A stretch of DNA of 64,000 nt, from NCBI RefSeq assembly GCF_035920445.1, contig NZ_CP109162.1, positions 3,472,001 to 3,536,000 on the forward strand, given 5' to 3'. A model generated the notes under the pieces. It was not told the origin of the DNA. It was given only the letters and a program-made list of their open reading frames with translations, and did not search any database. Positions within the stretch are counted from its first letter, which is position 1; each line of letters begins with the position of its first letter. Source of the DNA: Nocardia sp. NBC_01730 (lineage in GTDB: Bacteria; Actinomycetota; Actinomycetes; Mycobacteriales; Mycobacteriaceae). A program made the position numbers and the translations under genes. Positions 1-8,403 of the stretch are shown here, one piece after another.

Positions 1-122
1 TCGGCTGACCGGCCGGAGGTGGACAGGAGTTCGTCCAACCGGCGCCGCATCTCGTGCACCGCGTCGGACCACGACCCCTCGGGCGCGGCCCGACGCGGTC
101 CGGGCGAACGCCGGCCGCCCAT
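1..122 (-). CDS. recX: Recombination regulator RecX, N-terminal part (cut by the window edge)
   Basis: RecX binds RecA filaments and modulates strand exchange. Only about 40 N-terminal codons are inside the window, and the gene runs off the left end. The ATG at 122 follows the recA stop after four bases (TGA GCC G ATG), so the two genes are almost certainly co-transcribed and translationally coupled, as is usual for recA-recX in actinobacteria. The visible residues are basic and end in a helix-like stretch (HEMRRRLDELL). The assignment rests mainly on position after recA, because too little sequence is present to judge domains. Confidence 0.7.
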   Translation of the reverse strand, partial: MGGRRSPGPRRAAPEGSWSDAVHEMRRRLDELLSTSGRSA

Positions 123-126
123 CGGC

Positions 127-1173
127 TCAGAAATCGGCGGGCACCTCAGCCGCGGCCTGCTCCGCGGTCACGTCGGCGCCGATGCCGAGCTTCTCCTTGA
201 TCTTCTTCTCGACCTCGTCGCGCACGTCGATGTTCTCCAGCAAGAACTTGCGGGCGTTCTCCTTGCCCTGGCCGAGCTGGTCGCCCTCGTAGGTGTACCA
301 GGAGCCGGACTTGCGAATGAAGCCCTGTTCGACACCCATATCGATGAGCGACCCCTCCTTGGAGATGCCGTGCCCGTAGAGGATGTCGAACTCGGCCTGC
401 TTGAACGGCGGCGAGACCTTGTTCTTCACGACCTTCACGCGGGTGCGGTTGCCGACCGCGTCGCTGCCGTCCTTGAGCGTCTCGATGCGACGCACGTCCA
501 GGCGCACCGACGCGTAGAACTTCAGCGCCTTACCACCCGTGGTGGTTTCCGGCGAGCCGAACATCACGCCGATCTTCTCGCGCAGCTGGTTGATGAAGAT
601 CGCGGTGGTGCCGGAGTTGTTCAGCGCACTGGTCATCTTGCGCAGCGCCTGGCTCATCAGGCGGGCCTGCAGACCGACGTGGCTGTCGCCCATCTCGCCC
701 TCGATCTCGGCGCGCGGCACCAGCGCGGCCACCGAGTCGATGACGATGATGTCGATGGCGCCGGAGCGAACCAGCATGTCGGCGATCTCCAGAGCCTGCT
801 CACCGGTGTCGGGCTGGGAGACAAGCAGCGCGTCGGTGTCGACGCCGAGCTTGCGGGCGTAATCCGGATCGAGCGCGTGCTCGGCGTCGATGAACGCCGC
901 CACACCGCCCGCGGCCTGCGCGTTGGCCACCGCGTGCAACGCGACAGTAGTCTTACCCGAGGCTTCCGGACCGTAGATCTCGACGATGCGGCCGCGCGGC
1001 AGGCCACCGATGCCCAGCGCTACGTCCAGCGCGATGGAGCCGGTGGGGATCACCGAAATGGGCTGGCGGGCTTCCTCGCCGAGGCGCATGACCGCGCCCT
1101 TGCCGAAGCTCTTCTCCACCTGGGCCAGTGCGAGCTCGAGCGCCTTGTCGCGGTCGTACGCCTGTGGTGCCAT
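127..1173 (-). CDS. recA: Recombinase RecA
   Basis: This is the DNA-dependent ATPase that forms filaments on single-stranded DNA, catalyses homologous strand exchange and triggers LexA self-cleavage. The 348 residues match the usual RecA length and no intein interrupts the gene, unlike in M. tuberculosis. Visible features are the Walker A motif GPEASGKT near residues 69-76, the Walker B region with VIDSVAAL, and the loop L2 region with [12 protein letters not shown]. The ATG at 1173 is preceded by a purine-rich AAGGGGA site. recX follows four bases after the stop. A perfect LexA-type palindrome lies about 95-110 bases upstream, so SOS induction is expected. Confidence 0.98.
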   Translation of the reverse strand: MAPQAYDRDKALELALAQVEKSFGKGAVMRLGEEARQPISVIPTGSIALDVALGIGGLPRGRIVEIYGPEASGKTTVALHAVANAQAAGGVAAFIDAEHALDPDYARKLGVDTDALLVSQPDTGEQALEIADMLVRSGAIDIIVIDSVAALVPRAEIEGEMGDSHVGLQARLMSQALRKMTSALNNSGTTAIFINQLREKIGVMFGSPETTTGGKALKFYASVRLDVRRIETLKDGSDAVGNRTRVKVVKNKVSPPFKQAEFDILYGHGISKEGSLIDMGVEQGFIRKSGSWYTYEGDQLGQGKENARKFLLENIDVRDEVEKKIKEKLGIGADVTAEQAAAEVPADF

Positions 1174-1266
1174 GGTCCTGATCCCCTTTTCGACGGGTAG
1201 GTCTCGTTCTGTGGTTGGCGCCTACAGTAGAGGGCGGCACCGACAAGTTCTGCCGTCAAGATTAGA

Positions 1267-1280
1267 CGAACAGGTGTTCG
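1267..1280. promoter_or_regulatory. LexA (SOS) box upstream of recA
   Basis: The sequence CGAAC-AGGT-GTTCG is a perfect inverted repeat with the 4-base spacer typical of mycobacterial/actinobacterial SOS boxes. It sits 94 bases upstream of the recA start codon in the intergenic region, where a LexA-repressed promoter is expected. The role is inferred from the motif and its position. Confidence 0.85.
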
Positions 1281-1343
1281 AGTCAAGCGACGCGCCCGGC
1301 AATGCGCGAACGGACTTCGCCGTTCTCGGCAAACTTCGCGCGA

Positions 1344-2366
1344 TCACCGAACCAGCGCGATCCGATCGCTGTCCAGCAGCGTCTGCGCCTGTTTGAGCAC
1401 GCGCAGCGAGGGCGTCACCTCGAGGCCGGTGATCCCGTCCAGCGCACCGAGCCGCTCGGTGACATACCGGTAGAGGTGGGCGGTGTCGCGGCAGATGATC
1501 GACGCCATCAGATTGGACGGACCCGTGGTGGCGGCGACGAACACGATCTCGGGATGCGTCGTCATCGCCCGCCCCACCGCGTCCAGATCGGAGGGGCGCA
1601 CCCGCAGCCACAGCGCCCCGCGCACGCCGTAGCCCATCCGCTCGATCGCGAAGTCGAGGTCGAAGTACAGCACGCCCGCCGCCACCAACTCGGCCATGCG
1701 CCGCGCGACTCGCGGTGCCGTCCACCCGGTTTCGGCCGCGAGCTGGGCATATGGCGCGCGCCCGTCCCGCCCGAGTAACGCGAGCATCGCCTCGTCCGCC
1801 GCGGACAGGTCCACCAGCACGTCCGGTCCCGCGCTCGCGGGGCGAGACCGGTGGGGCCCCAACTCCTCGAGCTGTTCGGCGGTGAACAGGTGCCGGTAGC
1901 GCGGCCACTCCTCGTCGGGCGGGAACCGGTGCATCACCTCGTGCGCGGTCAGCTCGAGCACCTGCGGAGCACGCGGCAGGGTGTGCAGCAGCAGCGCATC
2001 CCGCCTTTCGACCGAGCGCGGCCTGCTGACGCAGGTCACCTCGGAACCGGTGGACAGCAATGTGACCCAGCTCAGATCCGGGAACCTGGCCAGCGACTCG
2101 GCCAGGCGCAATGCCTTGTCCGGCGTCGACTTCAGCCGCAGCACCCATCTCGCGTGCCCGAGCGGCACCGCGTTCACCTGTCCCGAAACGTGCAGGATCC
2201 CGCGCTGCCGCAGTGAGCGATAGCGCCGCGCCACCGTCTGCTCGGAGGTCTCGAGAATGCCGCCCAGCTTGGCGAACGGAATCCGGGCATCGTGCACCAG
2301 CGCGTGCACGATCTGTTTGTCCAGCACATCCATTACAGAGGATTCCATCGGGCTGTCGTCAGGCAT
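1344..2366 (-). CDS. Lrp/AsnC-family transcriptional regulator with two tandem modules
   Basis: This 340-residue protein is about twice the length of a classical Lrp. It contains two copies of the HTH-AsnC module. The first HTH lies near residues 13-60 (DKQIVHALVHDARIPFAKLG) and the second near residues 185-235 (DEAMLALLGRDGRAPYAQLA); each is followed by an AsnC-type ligand-binding fold. It is divergent from the drug exporter that starts at 2465, with about 100 bases between them, so it probably controls that exporter and itself. No strong ribosome binding site precedes the ATG at 2366. A start at an in-frame ATG slightly downstream (2348 or 2333) is possible. Confidence 0.85.
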   Translation of the reverse strand: MPDDSPMESSVMDVLDKQIVHALVHDARIPFAKLGGILETSEQTVARRYRSLRQRGILHVSGQVNAVPLGHARWVLRLKSTPDKALRLAESLARFPDLSWVTLLSTGSEVTCVSRPRSVERRDALLLHTLPRAPQVLELTAHEVMHRFPPDEEWPRYRHLFTAEQLEELGPHRSRPASAGPDVLVDLSAADEAMLALLGRDGRAPYAQLAAETGWTAPRVARRMAELVAAGVLYFDLDFAIERMGYGVRGALWLRVRPSDLDAVGRAMTTHPEIVFVAATTGPSNLMASIICRDTAHLYRYVTERLGALDGITGLEVTPSLRVLKQAQTLLDSDRIALVR

Positions 2367-2464
2367 AGGAGGAATCTAACGCCAATGCCGCTACAGCTAG
2401 GGGGATACGTTCGATTACCGCACGCTTGGCGTCGATATCGTTCGAATCCGCCATGGAGGCTCTC

Positions 2465-3874
2465 GTGAGAAAATGGCTCCCCCTGTTCGCCGCGTGTCTC
2501 GGCACGCTCATGCTGCTCATCGACGTCACCATCGTGAACGTTGCGCTGCCCGATATCGCCATCGATCTGAATGCCGGGCTGTCCGGGTTGCAGTGGGTCG
2601 TGGACGGCTATGCCCTCGCGCTGGCCGCGCTGTTGCTTGTGCTCGGATCACTGGCCGACCGGGTCGGCGCGAAGCGCGCCTACCTGGCCGGACTCACCGT
2701 TTTCGCGGTCGCGTCGCTGGGCTGCGGTGCCGCCGAGTCCGCGGCGAATCTCATTGCGGCGCGGGCGCTGCAGGGCGTCGGCGGCGCGGCCATGTTCGCC
2801 ACCACGCTCTCGCTGCTGCACGCGACCTACACCGGTCGCGACCGCGGCATCGCCTTCGGCACCTGGGGCGCGGTGTCCGGCGCGGCGGCGGGTATCGGGG
2901 TGGTGCTGGGCGGCGTGCTCACCGAGGCGCTGTCATGGCGGTGGATCTTCTTCGTCAACTTGCCGATCGCGGTGCTGGCCATCGCGTTGACCGCCACCGT
3001 GTTCCCGCCGTCGGAACGCAGGGCGGACCGGTCGGTGGATGTGCCGGGCATGCTGGCCTTCGCCACCGCGGCGACGGCGGTCACCTACGGCGTCATCCGC
3101 GGCGGCGAGCACGGCTGGACCGACACTGCCGCGCTGACCGCACTCGCGCTCGGCGCCGTCGCGACGCTGGCCTTCGGTCTCGTCGAATCCCGCGGCGCCG
3201 CGCCGATGTTTCCGCTCGCGCTGCTGCGCAACCGCGACTTCGGCGCGACCCTGTTCGGCGCTTTCGGGCAGACTTTCGCCGCATTCGCGAGCACACCCCT
3301 GATCTCGCTGTGGCTGCAGCAACAGTTGCACATGTCGCCGCTGCACGCGGGACTGGCGATGCTGCCGATGGCCGCGACCGCGTTCCTGGTGGCCGGTGCG
3401 TTCGGACGACTGCTGCACGACACCGCGCCGAAGTGGACCATCGGCGCGGGGCTGGTCGTGGTCGGGCTCGGCACCGGACTGCTCACCCTGACCGGCACCG
3501 GGTCCTCCTGGGTCGCACTGGTTCCCGGATTCGTGGTGATCGGTGTCGGGATCGGCGTGAACGCGCCCGCCTTGGTGTCGGTCGGCATGGCGGCCGTGCC
3601 GCCACGGCAGGGCGGCACCGCCGCGGGCGCGGTGAACACCGCGCGGCAGCTGGGGCTTGCCCTCGGCGTCGCGGTGCTCGGCACCGTGTTCCGTGGCGTG
3701 GCCACCGCCGGCCAGCCGATGACGTTGCCGCACTTCGTCGACGGGCTCGACGCGGCGTTCGGCGTCGCGGCGACGGTGGGCGTCGTGTTCGGACTGATCG
3801 CGTTCGGACTGTTCCATTGGCAGCGGGCGGATGTCGAACCGGCCGGAGCCGAGCCGGAAGCCGTCGCCGCCTGA
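2465..3874 (+). CDS. MFS transporter, DHA2 (EmrB/QacA-type) drug:H+ antiporter
   Basis: This is an integral membrane exporter of the 14-transmembrane-helix DHA2 family, predicted to use proton exchange to expel hydrophobic compounds. Hydrophobic helices begin at the N-terminus, where LIDVTIVNVALPDI is the characteristic helix-1 motif. The motif GSLADRVGAKR (motif A between helices 2 and 3) follows, and the motif C region SGAAAGIGVVLGG is present near residue 150. The GTG at 2465 is chosen because GGAGG at 2455-2459 lies five bases upstream; in-frame ATGs at 2426 and 2453 lack such a site. The gene is divergent from the Lrp-type regulator and ends at a strong hairpin terminator. Confidence 0.9.
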   Translation: MRKWLPLFAACLGTLMLLIDVTIVNVALPDIAIDLNAGLSGLQWVVDGYALALAALLLVLGSLADRVGAKRAYLAGLTVFAVASLGCGAAESAANLIAARALQGVGGAAMFATTLSLLHATYTGRDRGIAFGTWGAVSGAAAGIGVVLGGVLTEALSWRWIFFVNLPIAVLAIALTATVFPPSERRADRSVDVPGMLAFATAATAVTYGVIRGGEHGWTDTAALTALALGAVATLAFGLVESRGAAPMFPLALLRNRDFGATLFGAFGQTFAAFASTPLISLWLQQQLHMSPLHAGLAMLPMAATAFLVAGAFGRLLHDTAPKWTIGAGLVVVGLGTGLLTLTGTGSSWVALVPGFVVIGVGIGVNAPALVSVGMAAVPPRQGGTAAGAVNTARQLGLALGVAVLGTVFRGVATAGQPMTLPHFVDGLDAAFGVAATVGVVFGLIAFGLFHWQRADVEPAGAEPEAVAA

Positions 3875-3884
3875 CTGTCTCGCG

Positions 3885-3918
3885 AAGTGGTGACCTCCCG
3901 TCGAGGAGGTCACCATTT
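3885..3918 (+). terminator. Rho-independent-type terminator after the DHA2 exporter
   Basis: An 11-bp perfect stem (TGGTGACCTCC at 3888-3898 pairing with GGAGGTCACCA at 3905-3915) with a 6-base loop is followed by TTT and preceded by AA. It stands about 15 bases after the exporter stop. It could also serve the opposite strand, where the next gene converges. Confidence 0.8.
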
Positions 3919-4024
3919 CGCATGGACGACGCGGGAACCGGTGACCACACCTCAACAGTTTTGGGCATCGGACGTCCGAGAACAACGGCGTCACAGGCTC
4001 CCCACGGAGTTCCCAGACGCGCTG

Positions 4025-5263
4025 TCAGAACAATTCGTCGAGCAGCCGGTAGTACGCGAGGCGGAGGGGGTCCGGCTCGATCGAGCCGTAGGCCGCGAAG
4101 AAGGCCGTCACCGCCGGCTCGCCGAAGTCCTCGCGCAGATCGCGCACGGCAATCGCCAGATCCCGGTACCGATCGGCCACGCCGAGCCCGGCGACATCGA
4201 GGAGGATCTCGCCCTCCAGCACATTGGCCGGGGTGAAATCACCGTGCGCCACCACCAGATCCTCGTGGTCCGGACGTTCGGTCAGCAGCCGCGCCAGCAG
4301 GTCCGCCGGGCTCGAGCCCTGGTTGTCCTCGTCGAAATCGTCGGCATCGACGAGACCTTCGATCACTTGGCGGCGCGCCTGCGCCAAGACGACGTCCAGG
4401 CGGCCGTCGAATGGGCACTCATCGATCGGAATGCCGTGCAGCCGCCGCAGGATCGAGCCCATGACGGTGCCGATCGAGGCAGGCTCTTCGGAGCTGTCCC
4501 TCGCGGCCAGGCTCGGCGCACCCGCGTCGGCGACGACCAGCACGTCGTCCTCGAATGCCGCCACCTCCGGCAGGCGAATCCCGCGGTCCCGCAACCAGTT
4601 CAGGCGTTCGTGCTCGGCGACCGCCTTCGGACCGCGCTTCAGCCAGTAGGCGCCGTCGACGAGCACGACACCACCGCTCATGCCCTCATGATCGTCCGAC
4701 CAGGTGGGCGCCTCGCCGAGGAGCGCGATGACCGTGGGCGGCAACGGTATCGGCAGCTCACCGAGCGTGTCCAAGGCGGCGCGGGTGGATTCGATCTCCT
4801 CGGGGTCGCCTTCTGCGGCGCGCAGTTGCATCGCCTCCGCCAGCAGTGTATGCGCTTCGCGCAGCTGGTTCCGCTCGGCCAACGCCTTACCCAGGTGCTG
4901 GACGGCGAAGGAGAGCACCTCCGGCGCGGACGCACGCGCGTGCTCGACGGCGCGGCGATAGAGCCTCTCGGCCGTGACAGCGGCGCCTCGATACCGGTAG
5001 ACGTCGCCCAGATTGATCCACACGGTGATTCGACGCTGCTCGGTGTCCACCAGCTCCAGCGCACGATCGAGGTGGTCGAGCGCCTCGTCGTAGCGGCCGA
5101 GGAGCATCAGTTCGATGCCGGTTTGCCGGAAACCCGCGAAGTCGACGGGATGGGCGTCCACCACCCGGGCGGCCAAGCGCTCCGGATCAAGCGGGATCAT
5201 CCGACGCCGCTCGTCGAACCGGTAGAGCGGCCCGCCCTGATCGACCTGCCCGGTGGCGCTCAC
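4025..5263 (-). CDS. TPR repeat domain fused to an APH(3')-like aminoglycoside phosphotransferase domain
   Basis: The protein of about 412 residues has two parts. The N-terminal half is a TPR array of at least three helix pairs (for example GRYDEALDHLDRALEL, then WINLGDVYRYRGAAVTAERL). The C-terminal half is a kinase of the aminoglycoside phosphotransferase fold. The catalytic loop HGDFTPANVL lies near residue 340, and the metal-binding segment LLDVAGLGVADRYRDLAIA closely resembles the signature of APH(3') enzymes. The GTG at 5263 overlaps the DUF3046 stop (GTGA), so the two genes are translationally coupled. Stand-alone APH(3') proteins lack a TPR part. The substrate could be an aminoglycoside, but a protein or metabolite kinase guided by the TPR domain is equally possible. 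A later start at ATG 5200 cannot be excluded. Confidence 0.82.
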   Translation of the reverse strand: MSATGQVDQGGPLYRFDERRRMIPLDPERLAARVVDAHPVDFAGFRQTGIELMLLGRYDEALDHLDRALELVDTEQRRITVWINLGDVYRYRGAAVTAERLYRRAVEHARASAPEVLSFAVQHLGKALAERNQLREAHTLLAEAMQLRAAEGDPEEIESTRAALDTLGELPIPLPPTVIALLGEAPTWSDDHEGMSGGVVLVDGAYWLKRGPKAVAEHERLNWLRDRGIRLPEVAAFEDDVLVVADAGAPSLAARDSSEEPASIGTVMGSILRRLHGIPIDECPFDGRLDVVLAQARRQVIEGLVDADDFDEDNQGSSPADLLARLLTERPDHEDLVVAHGDFTPANVLEGEILLDVAGLGVADRYRDLAIAVRDLREDFGEPAVTAFFAAYGSIEPDPLRLAYYRLLDELF

Positions 5264-5454
5264 CAGTGCGCCCGCGGCACATCGAACTCCGCGCACAGCG
5301 CGCGCCACACGTCGCGCGGATCCACCCCGGCCTCGATGGCGGCGGCTCCGGTGCGTCCCCCGAGCGCGGGGACCACGTGATCGGTCAGCAGGGCGTCACC
5401 CCGCGCCACACCGAACTCGGTGTGCAACAGTTCCTGGAACTCGGTCAACCGCAC
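5260..5454 (-). CDS. DUF3046 protein (recA-linked conserved small protein)
   Basis: This 64-residue protein of unknown function belongs to a family conserved next to recA in Mycobacteriales (Rv2738c in M. tuberculosis). It shows the family features RLTEFQELL at the start, GRTGAAAIEAGVDPRDVW in the middle and a terminal aromatic (W). The GTG at 5454 is chosen because the family begins with MRLTEF. The stop overlaps the GTG of the TPR-kinase gene (GTGA). The neighbourhood (recA, DUF3046, glycosyltransferase) matches the mycobacterial order, with the TPR-kinase gene inserted. Confidence 0.88.
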   Translation of the reverse strand: MRLTEFQELLHTEFGVARGDALLTDHVVPALGGRTGAAAIEAGVDPRDVWRALCAEFDVPRAHW

Positions 5455-5533
5455 CGTGCCCAAGATACTCCCGGCGAGGGGCACACCATGGAGAGGGCTT
5501 CTCGGGCGTTTCGCCGCGGCCATATGCCATTCG

Positions 5534-6694
5534 TCAGGTTTGGACGGGGTGGAGGGTGTGGTGGCAGAGGGCGACGGGGTCCTCGAGAGCGGTCGCGGTG
5601 GCGGCCGCTTCGGCGGCCGCGGCGGAGTAACGCGGGTCGGTCAGGATCTCCTGGACCGCGGCGCGGAGGGCATCGGGTGACAGCGGGCGGACGAGGATCG
5701 AACTTCCTTGGCGGGCAGCGCGATTGGCGAGTTCCCACTGGTCGCCGCCGCCGGGAACGGTGACGATCGGGACGCCCGCGGAAAGGGATTTGGCGAGCAG
5801 ACCGTGGCCGCCGCCTCCGACGACCACGGAGGCGTGGGTGAGCAACTCGTCCTGGCGGCCGAGACCCGCGCCGACCCACGGAGGCAGGTCGGCGGGCGGA
5901 GTGTCCAGCATCGAGATCGCCACCCGGACACCGGTTCCGTCGAGGGCCGCCAGCACGGTCTCGACCATGCCCGCGACGCCGGTGTGGGCGGTCGAGGGGG
6001 CGACCATCACCAGCGGCCCGTCGCCGGCCGGAAGGTCGAGGATCGTGTCGGTCGGCTCCCACAGCAGCGGACCGATGACGTGCGCGGATTCCGGCCAATC
6101 GGGGCGCGGTACCTCGAGGGCGGGCAGAGTGGCGATCAGGCGAGCGGCGGGGCCGGGGTCGGCGGCGGGGAGACCGACGCTCTCGCGTGCCTGCTCGCGC
6201 TGGAGTCGCCCGTGACGGATCGCGCGCGAGGTCATGGTCCGCAGCACACCGTCGCGCACACGCCCGCTCAGGCCCGCGCCGGGAGCGAGCCCGCTTCCGA
6301 TGGGCGGCAACGCCTTCGACGGCAGATACAGCGGATGTGGTGACAGCTCCACCCATGGCACACCGAGCCGTTCCGCGGCCATCCCGCCGCCGGCGGTCAG
6401 CACATCGGAGACCACCAGCTCGGGCAGCATGGCGCTCAGGTCGGGCAGAATCTCGGTGGAGATGTGCGCGGCCCGCTCGTGGATGCGCTGCCCCGCGTCG
6501 GCGTCGTCGTCCATCGGTCGCGGCGCCAGACCCTTGAGTCTGCGCACGCCGATCCCGGCCCCGAGTGCCGCGTCGAACCAGCGCGGGCCGGTGAACAGGA
6601 CCGGCTCGTCACCGGCCGCCAAGAACCGCAAGCACAACGCGATAGCAGGAAAAGCATGCCCGGGATCGGGCCCCGCGACGACGGCTACTCGCAT
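5534..6694 (-). CDS. Glycosyltransferase of the MGT / UDP-glucuronosyltransferase-like (GT1) family
   Basis: This 386-residue protein is predicted to be a cytoplasmic GT-B-fold transferase that moves a sugar from a nucleotide sugar to an unidentified acceptor. The N-terminal Rossmann half begins MRVAVVAGPDPGHAFPAIAL, typical of macrolide glycosyltransferase-like enzymes. The C-terminal half has the nucleotide-binding pattern VVVGGGGHGLLAKSLSAGVP followed by PGGGDQWELANRAA, a variant of the GT1 donor loop. The ATG at 6694 is preferred over an upstream in-frame ATG because the Rossmann strand starts immediately. The gene corresponds in position to Rv2739c of M. tuberculosis, annotated as an alanine-rich transferase. 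Confidence 0.83.
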   Translation of the reverse strand: MRVAVVAGPDPGHAFPAIALCLRFLAAGDEPVLFTGPRWFDAALGAGIGVRRLKGLAPRPMDDDADAGQRIHERAAHISTEILPDLSAMLPELVVSDVLTAGGGMAAERLGVPWVELSPHPLYLPSKALPPIGSGLAPGAGLSGRVRDGVLRTMTSRAIRHGRLQREQARESVGLPAADPGPAARLIATLPALEVPRPDWPESAHVIGPLLWEPTDTILDLPAGDGPLVMVAPSTAHTGVAGMVETVLAALDGTGVRVAISMLDTPPADLPPWVGAGLGRQDELLTHASVVVGGGGHGLLAKSLSAGVPIVTVPGGGDQWELANRAARQGSSILVRPLSPDALRAAVQEILTDPRYSAAAAEAAATATALEDPVALCHHTLHPVQT

Positions 6695-6870
6695 TCGCCT
6701 AGCCTGCCACACCGGCCCGCGGTCGGATCGCACCCACGTCACACGTGGTCACCTGCTTGTCGCGACTCCGGATCGCCGAGACGCGCAGGATTCCGGCGCT
6801 ACCGCCGGTCGGGGTCCGACAGCCAGGTGTAACCATCCGCACCGTCCGCGCTTCGACGTCTCCCGCGGGA

Positions 6871-7608
6871 TCAGCCGCCGAAGTAGAAAAGTTCGACGCC
6901 GATGGCGCGCTCGGCGGGGAAACCGTCCTTGGGTCCGGTCGCCATGTCGACCACCGCACGCACCTGGTCGGCGATCGGCTCCGGGCTGAGGACCTCCAGG
7001 TAGCGACGATGCGCGGCGAGCGAGGCGGCGGCCTGGTCGATGGTGTCCGTGACGTCAACGGCATGCGTGGCGGTGGGACCGACGACGGCCGCCCACCGAG
7101 CCGACCATGGCTTCTGGTCGGCGAGCTCGGGGAAGATCCATTCGTTGCCCGCGTCCGCGATGGCGTCCAGGGCAGCACGGCCGACGGCCCGGTGATCGGC
7201 GCTGTTGGCATAGCCCGGCGCCCAGGTGTCACCGAAGTGGAACAACACCACCATCTCCGGCTGGTGTCGACGGATCGCGGCGGCCAGATCGCGGCGCAGT
7301 TCCAGGCTCTCCCGCACCCGACCGTCCGGGTAGCCGAGGAACTCCACCTCCCGCACGCCGACCAGCTCGGCCGCCGCGATCTCCTCGGCCTCGCGCAGCG
7401 GACCCGATTCGACAGGCGCCAGCCCGGCGATCCCCGCCTCCCCGCTGGTCACCAGCACATAGCGAATGTCCTTGCCCTGCCCGGTCCAGCGCGCGACCGC
7501 CGCGGCGGCACCGTATTCGATATCGTCGGGATGCGCGACGATCACCAGGCCGCGCTGCCAGTCTTCAGGAACATGCTGCACGAGAACCCATTCAAGCACT
7601 GCCGACAC
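6871..7608 (-). CDS. PIG-L family deacetylase
   Basis: This 245-residue protein belongs to the zinc-dependent GlcNAc-PI / mycothiol-type deacetylase family. The zinc motif AHPDD lies near residue 25, and the later residues NSADHRAVGRAAL supply the third metal-binding histidine. Actinobacteria use family members to deacetylate GlcNAc-inositol in mycothiol synthesis (MshB), to deacylate mycothiol conjugates (Mca) or to process natural products. This sequence is shorter than MshB or Mca, so I leave the substrate open. The start is a GTG without a clear ribosome binding site; the N-terminus is uncertain by a few residues. Confidence 0.87.
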   Translation of the reverse strand: MSAVLEWVLVQHVPEDWQRGLVIVAHPDDIEYGAAAAVARWTGQGKDIRYVLVTSGEAGIAGLAPVESGPLREAEEIAAAELVGVREVEFLGYPDGRVRESLELRRDLAAAIRRHQPEMVVLFHFGDTWAPGYANSADHRAVGRAALDAIADAGNEWIFPELADQKPWSARWAAVVGPTATHAVDVTDTIDQAAASLAAHRRYLEVLSPEPIADQVRAVVDMATGPKDGFPAERAIGVELFYFGG

Positions 7609-7668
7609 AGCGACGGGCCGCGCGGCGTCCGGATCGGACGGCGCACGGCCCGTGACGGCGTGGTCGCG

Positions 7669-7842
7669 CTACAGCTTGCTCACCGTGGAGTTGCCCGAGC
7701 CCGATACCGCCTTGTACAACAGGTACAACCCGAACACGATCGCGCTGATCACCAGGATCGGGAACAGCCCCTTGATCAGCGCACCGATCACGACCAGCGC
7801 GATCCAGACGACCGCGACGATACCGATGATCTTCCACAACAT
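7669..7842 (-). CDS. Small two-helix membrane protein
   Basis: This 57-residue protein has two hydrophobic segments (about residues 4-22 and 27-45), separated by a short lysine-containing turn, and a polar serine/glycine-rich tail. The ATG at 7842 has a strong ribosome binding site (GGGAGG, six bases upstream), which supports translation. No family is recognised beyond hypothetical actinobacterial membrane proteins. It is divergent from the DoxX-like gene. Confidence 0.72.
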   Translation of the reverse strand: MLWKIIGIVAVVWIALVVIGALIKGLFPILVISAIVFGLYLLYKAVSGSGNSTVSKL

Positions 7843-8019
7843 GTCGTGCCTCCCAGAAGTCTGTGTTTCCTCTTCGAGCATGACACCTGGACGAATACGA
7901 ATCAGCAGGCGAGACGGGATATCCGGGTGAAGATCAGGGTTCACCCTGACACGGCGGGCGCGCGACAGCCGTTCAGAACCTCGTAGAGTCACCAGACCAC
8001 TCGAACCGGCAGGAGTCAC

Positions 8020-8367
8020 ATGAACCTGACCACAGTCCTCACCCTCGCCGTCGGACTGCTCTTTCTCCTCACCGGCGCGGTGAAGCTCGTCGGCCTGCGA
8101 CAATCGCTCGAGATCCGCGATCATCTGCGCATCTCCCCTGCTCTGTGGCGCCTGACAGGCGCGCTGGAGATGGCAGGAGCCCTTGGCGCGGGCATCGGTA
8201 TCTACTTCCGACCGTTGGGGACGGCCGCGATCGTCGGCCTGGCTGCCCTGATGGTAGGAGCGATCGTGGCCCGGCTCCGTGTTCGCGACACCATCTCGGC
8301 GGTGACCATGGACGTGGTCGTCTTCGCCTTCGTCGCGGCGACGTTGGCCCTCACCGCTATTGCCTGA
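8020..8367 (+). CDS. DoxX-like membrane protein
   Basis: This 115-residue protein has four hydrophobic segments and the DoxX-family pattern: an N-terminal helix ending LTGAVKLVG, a polar RDHLRISPALWRLTGALEM stretch and glycine-rich helices. DoxX-like proteins are small quinone-pocket-type membrane proteins, some linked to redox stress. AGGAG four bases before the ATG at 8020 supports the start. It ends 36 bases before the convergent histidine kinase gene. Confidence 0.8.
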   Translation: MNLTTVLTLAVGLLFLLTGAVKLVGLRQSLEIRDHLRISPALWRLTGALEMAGALGAGIGIYFRPLGTAAIVGLAALMVGAIVARLRVRDTISAVTMDVVVFAFVAATLALTAIA

Positions 8368-8403
8368 GTCTTCTCGTGGGGAGTCGAACCGCTGGTGGAG
8401 TGC

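Noticed and set aside
19..1200. A 393-codon plus-strand frame opposite recA
   Set aside because: It is the exact antisense shadow of recA, rich in leucine, arginine and histidine without any domain pattern.
3887..5380. A 497-codon plus-strand frame opposite the TPR-kinase gene
   Set aside because: It has shadow composition (Arg/His/Gln-rich) and covers a well-supported gene on the other strand.
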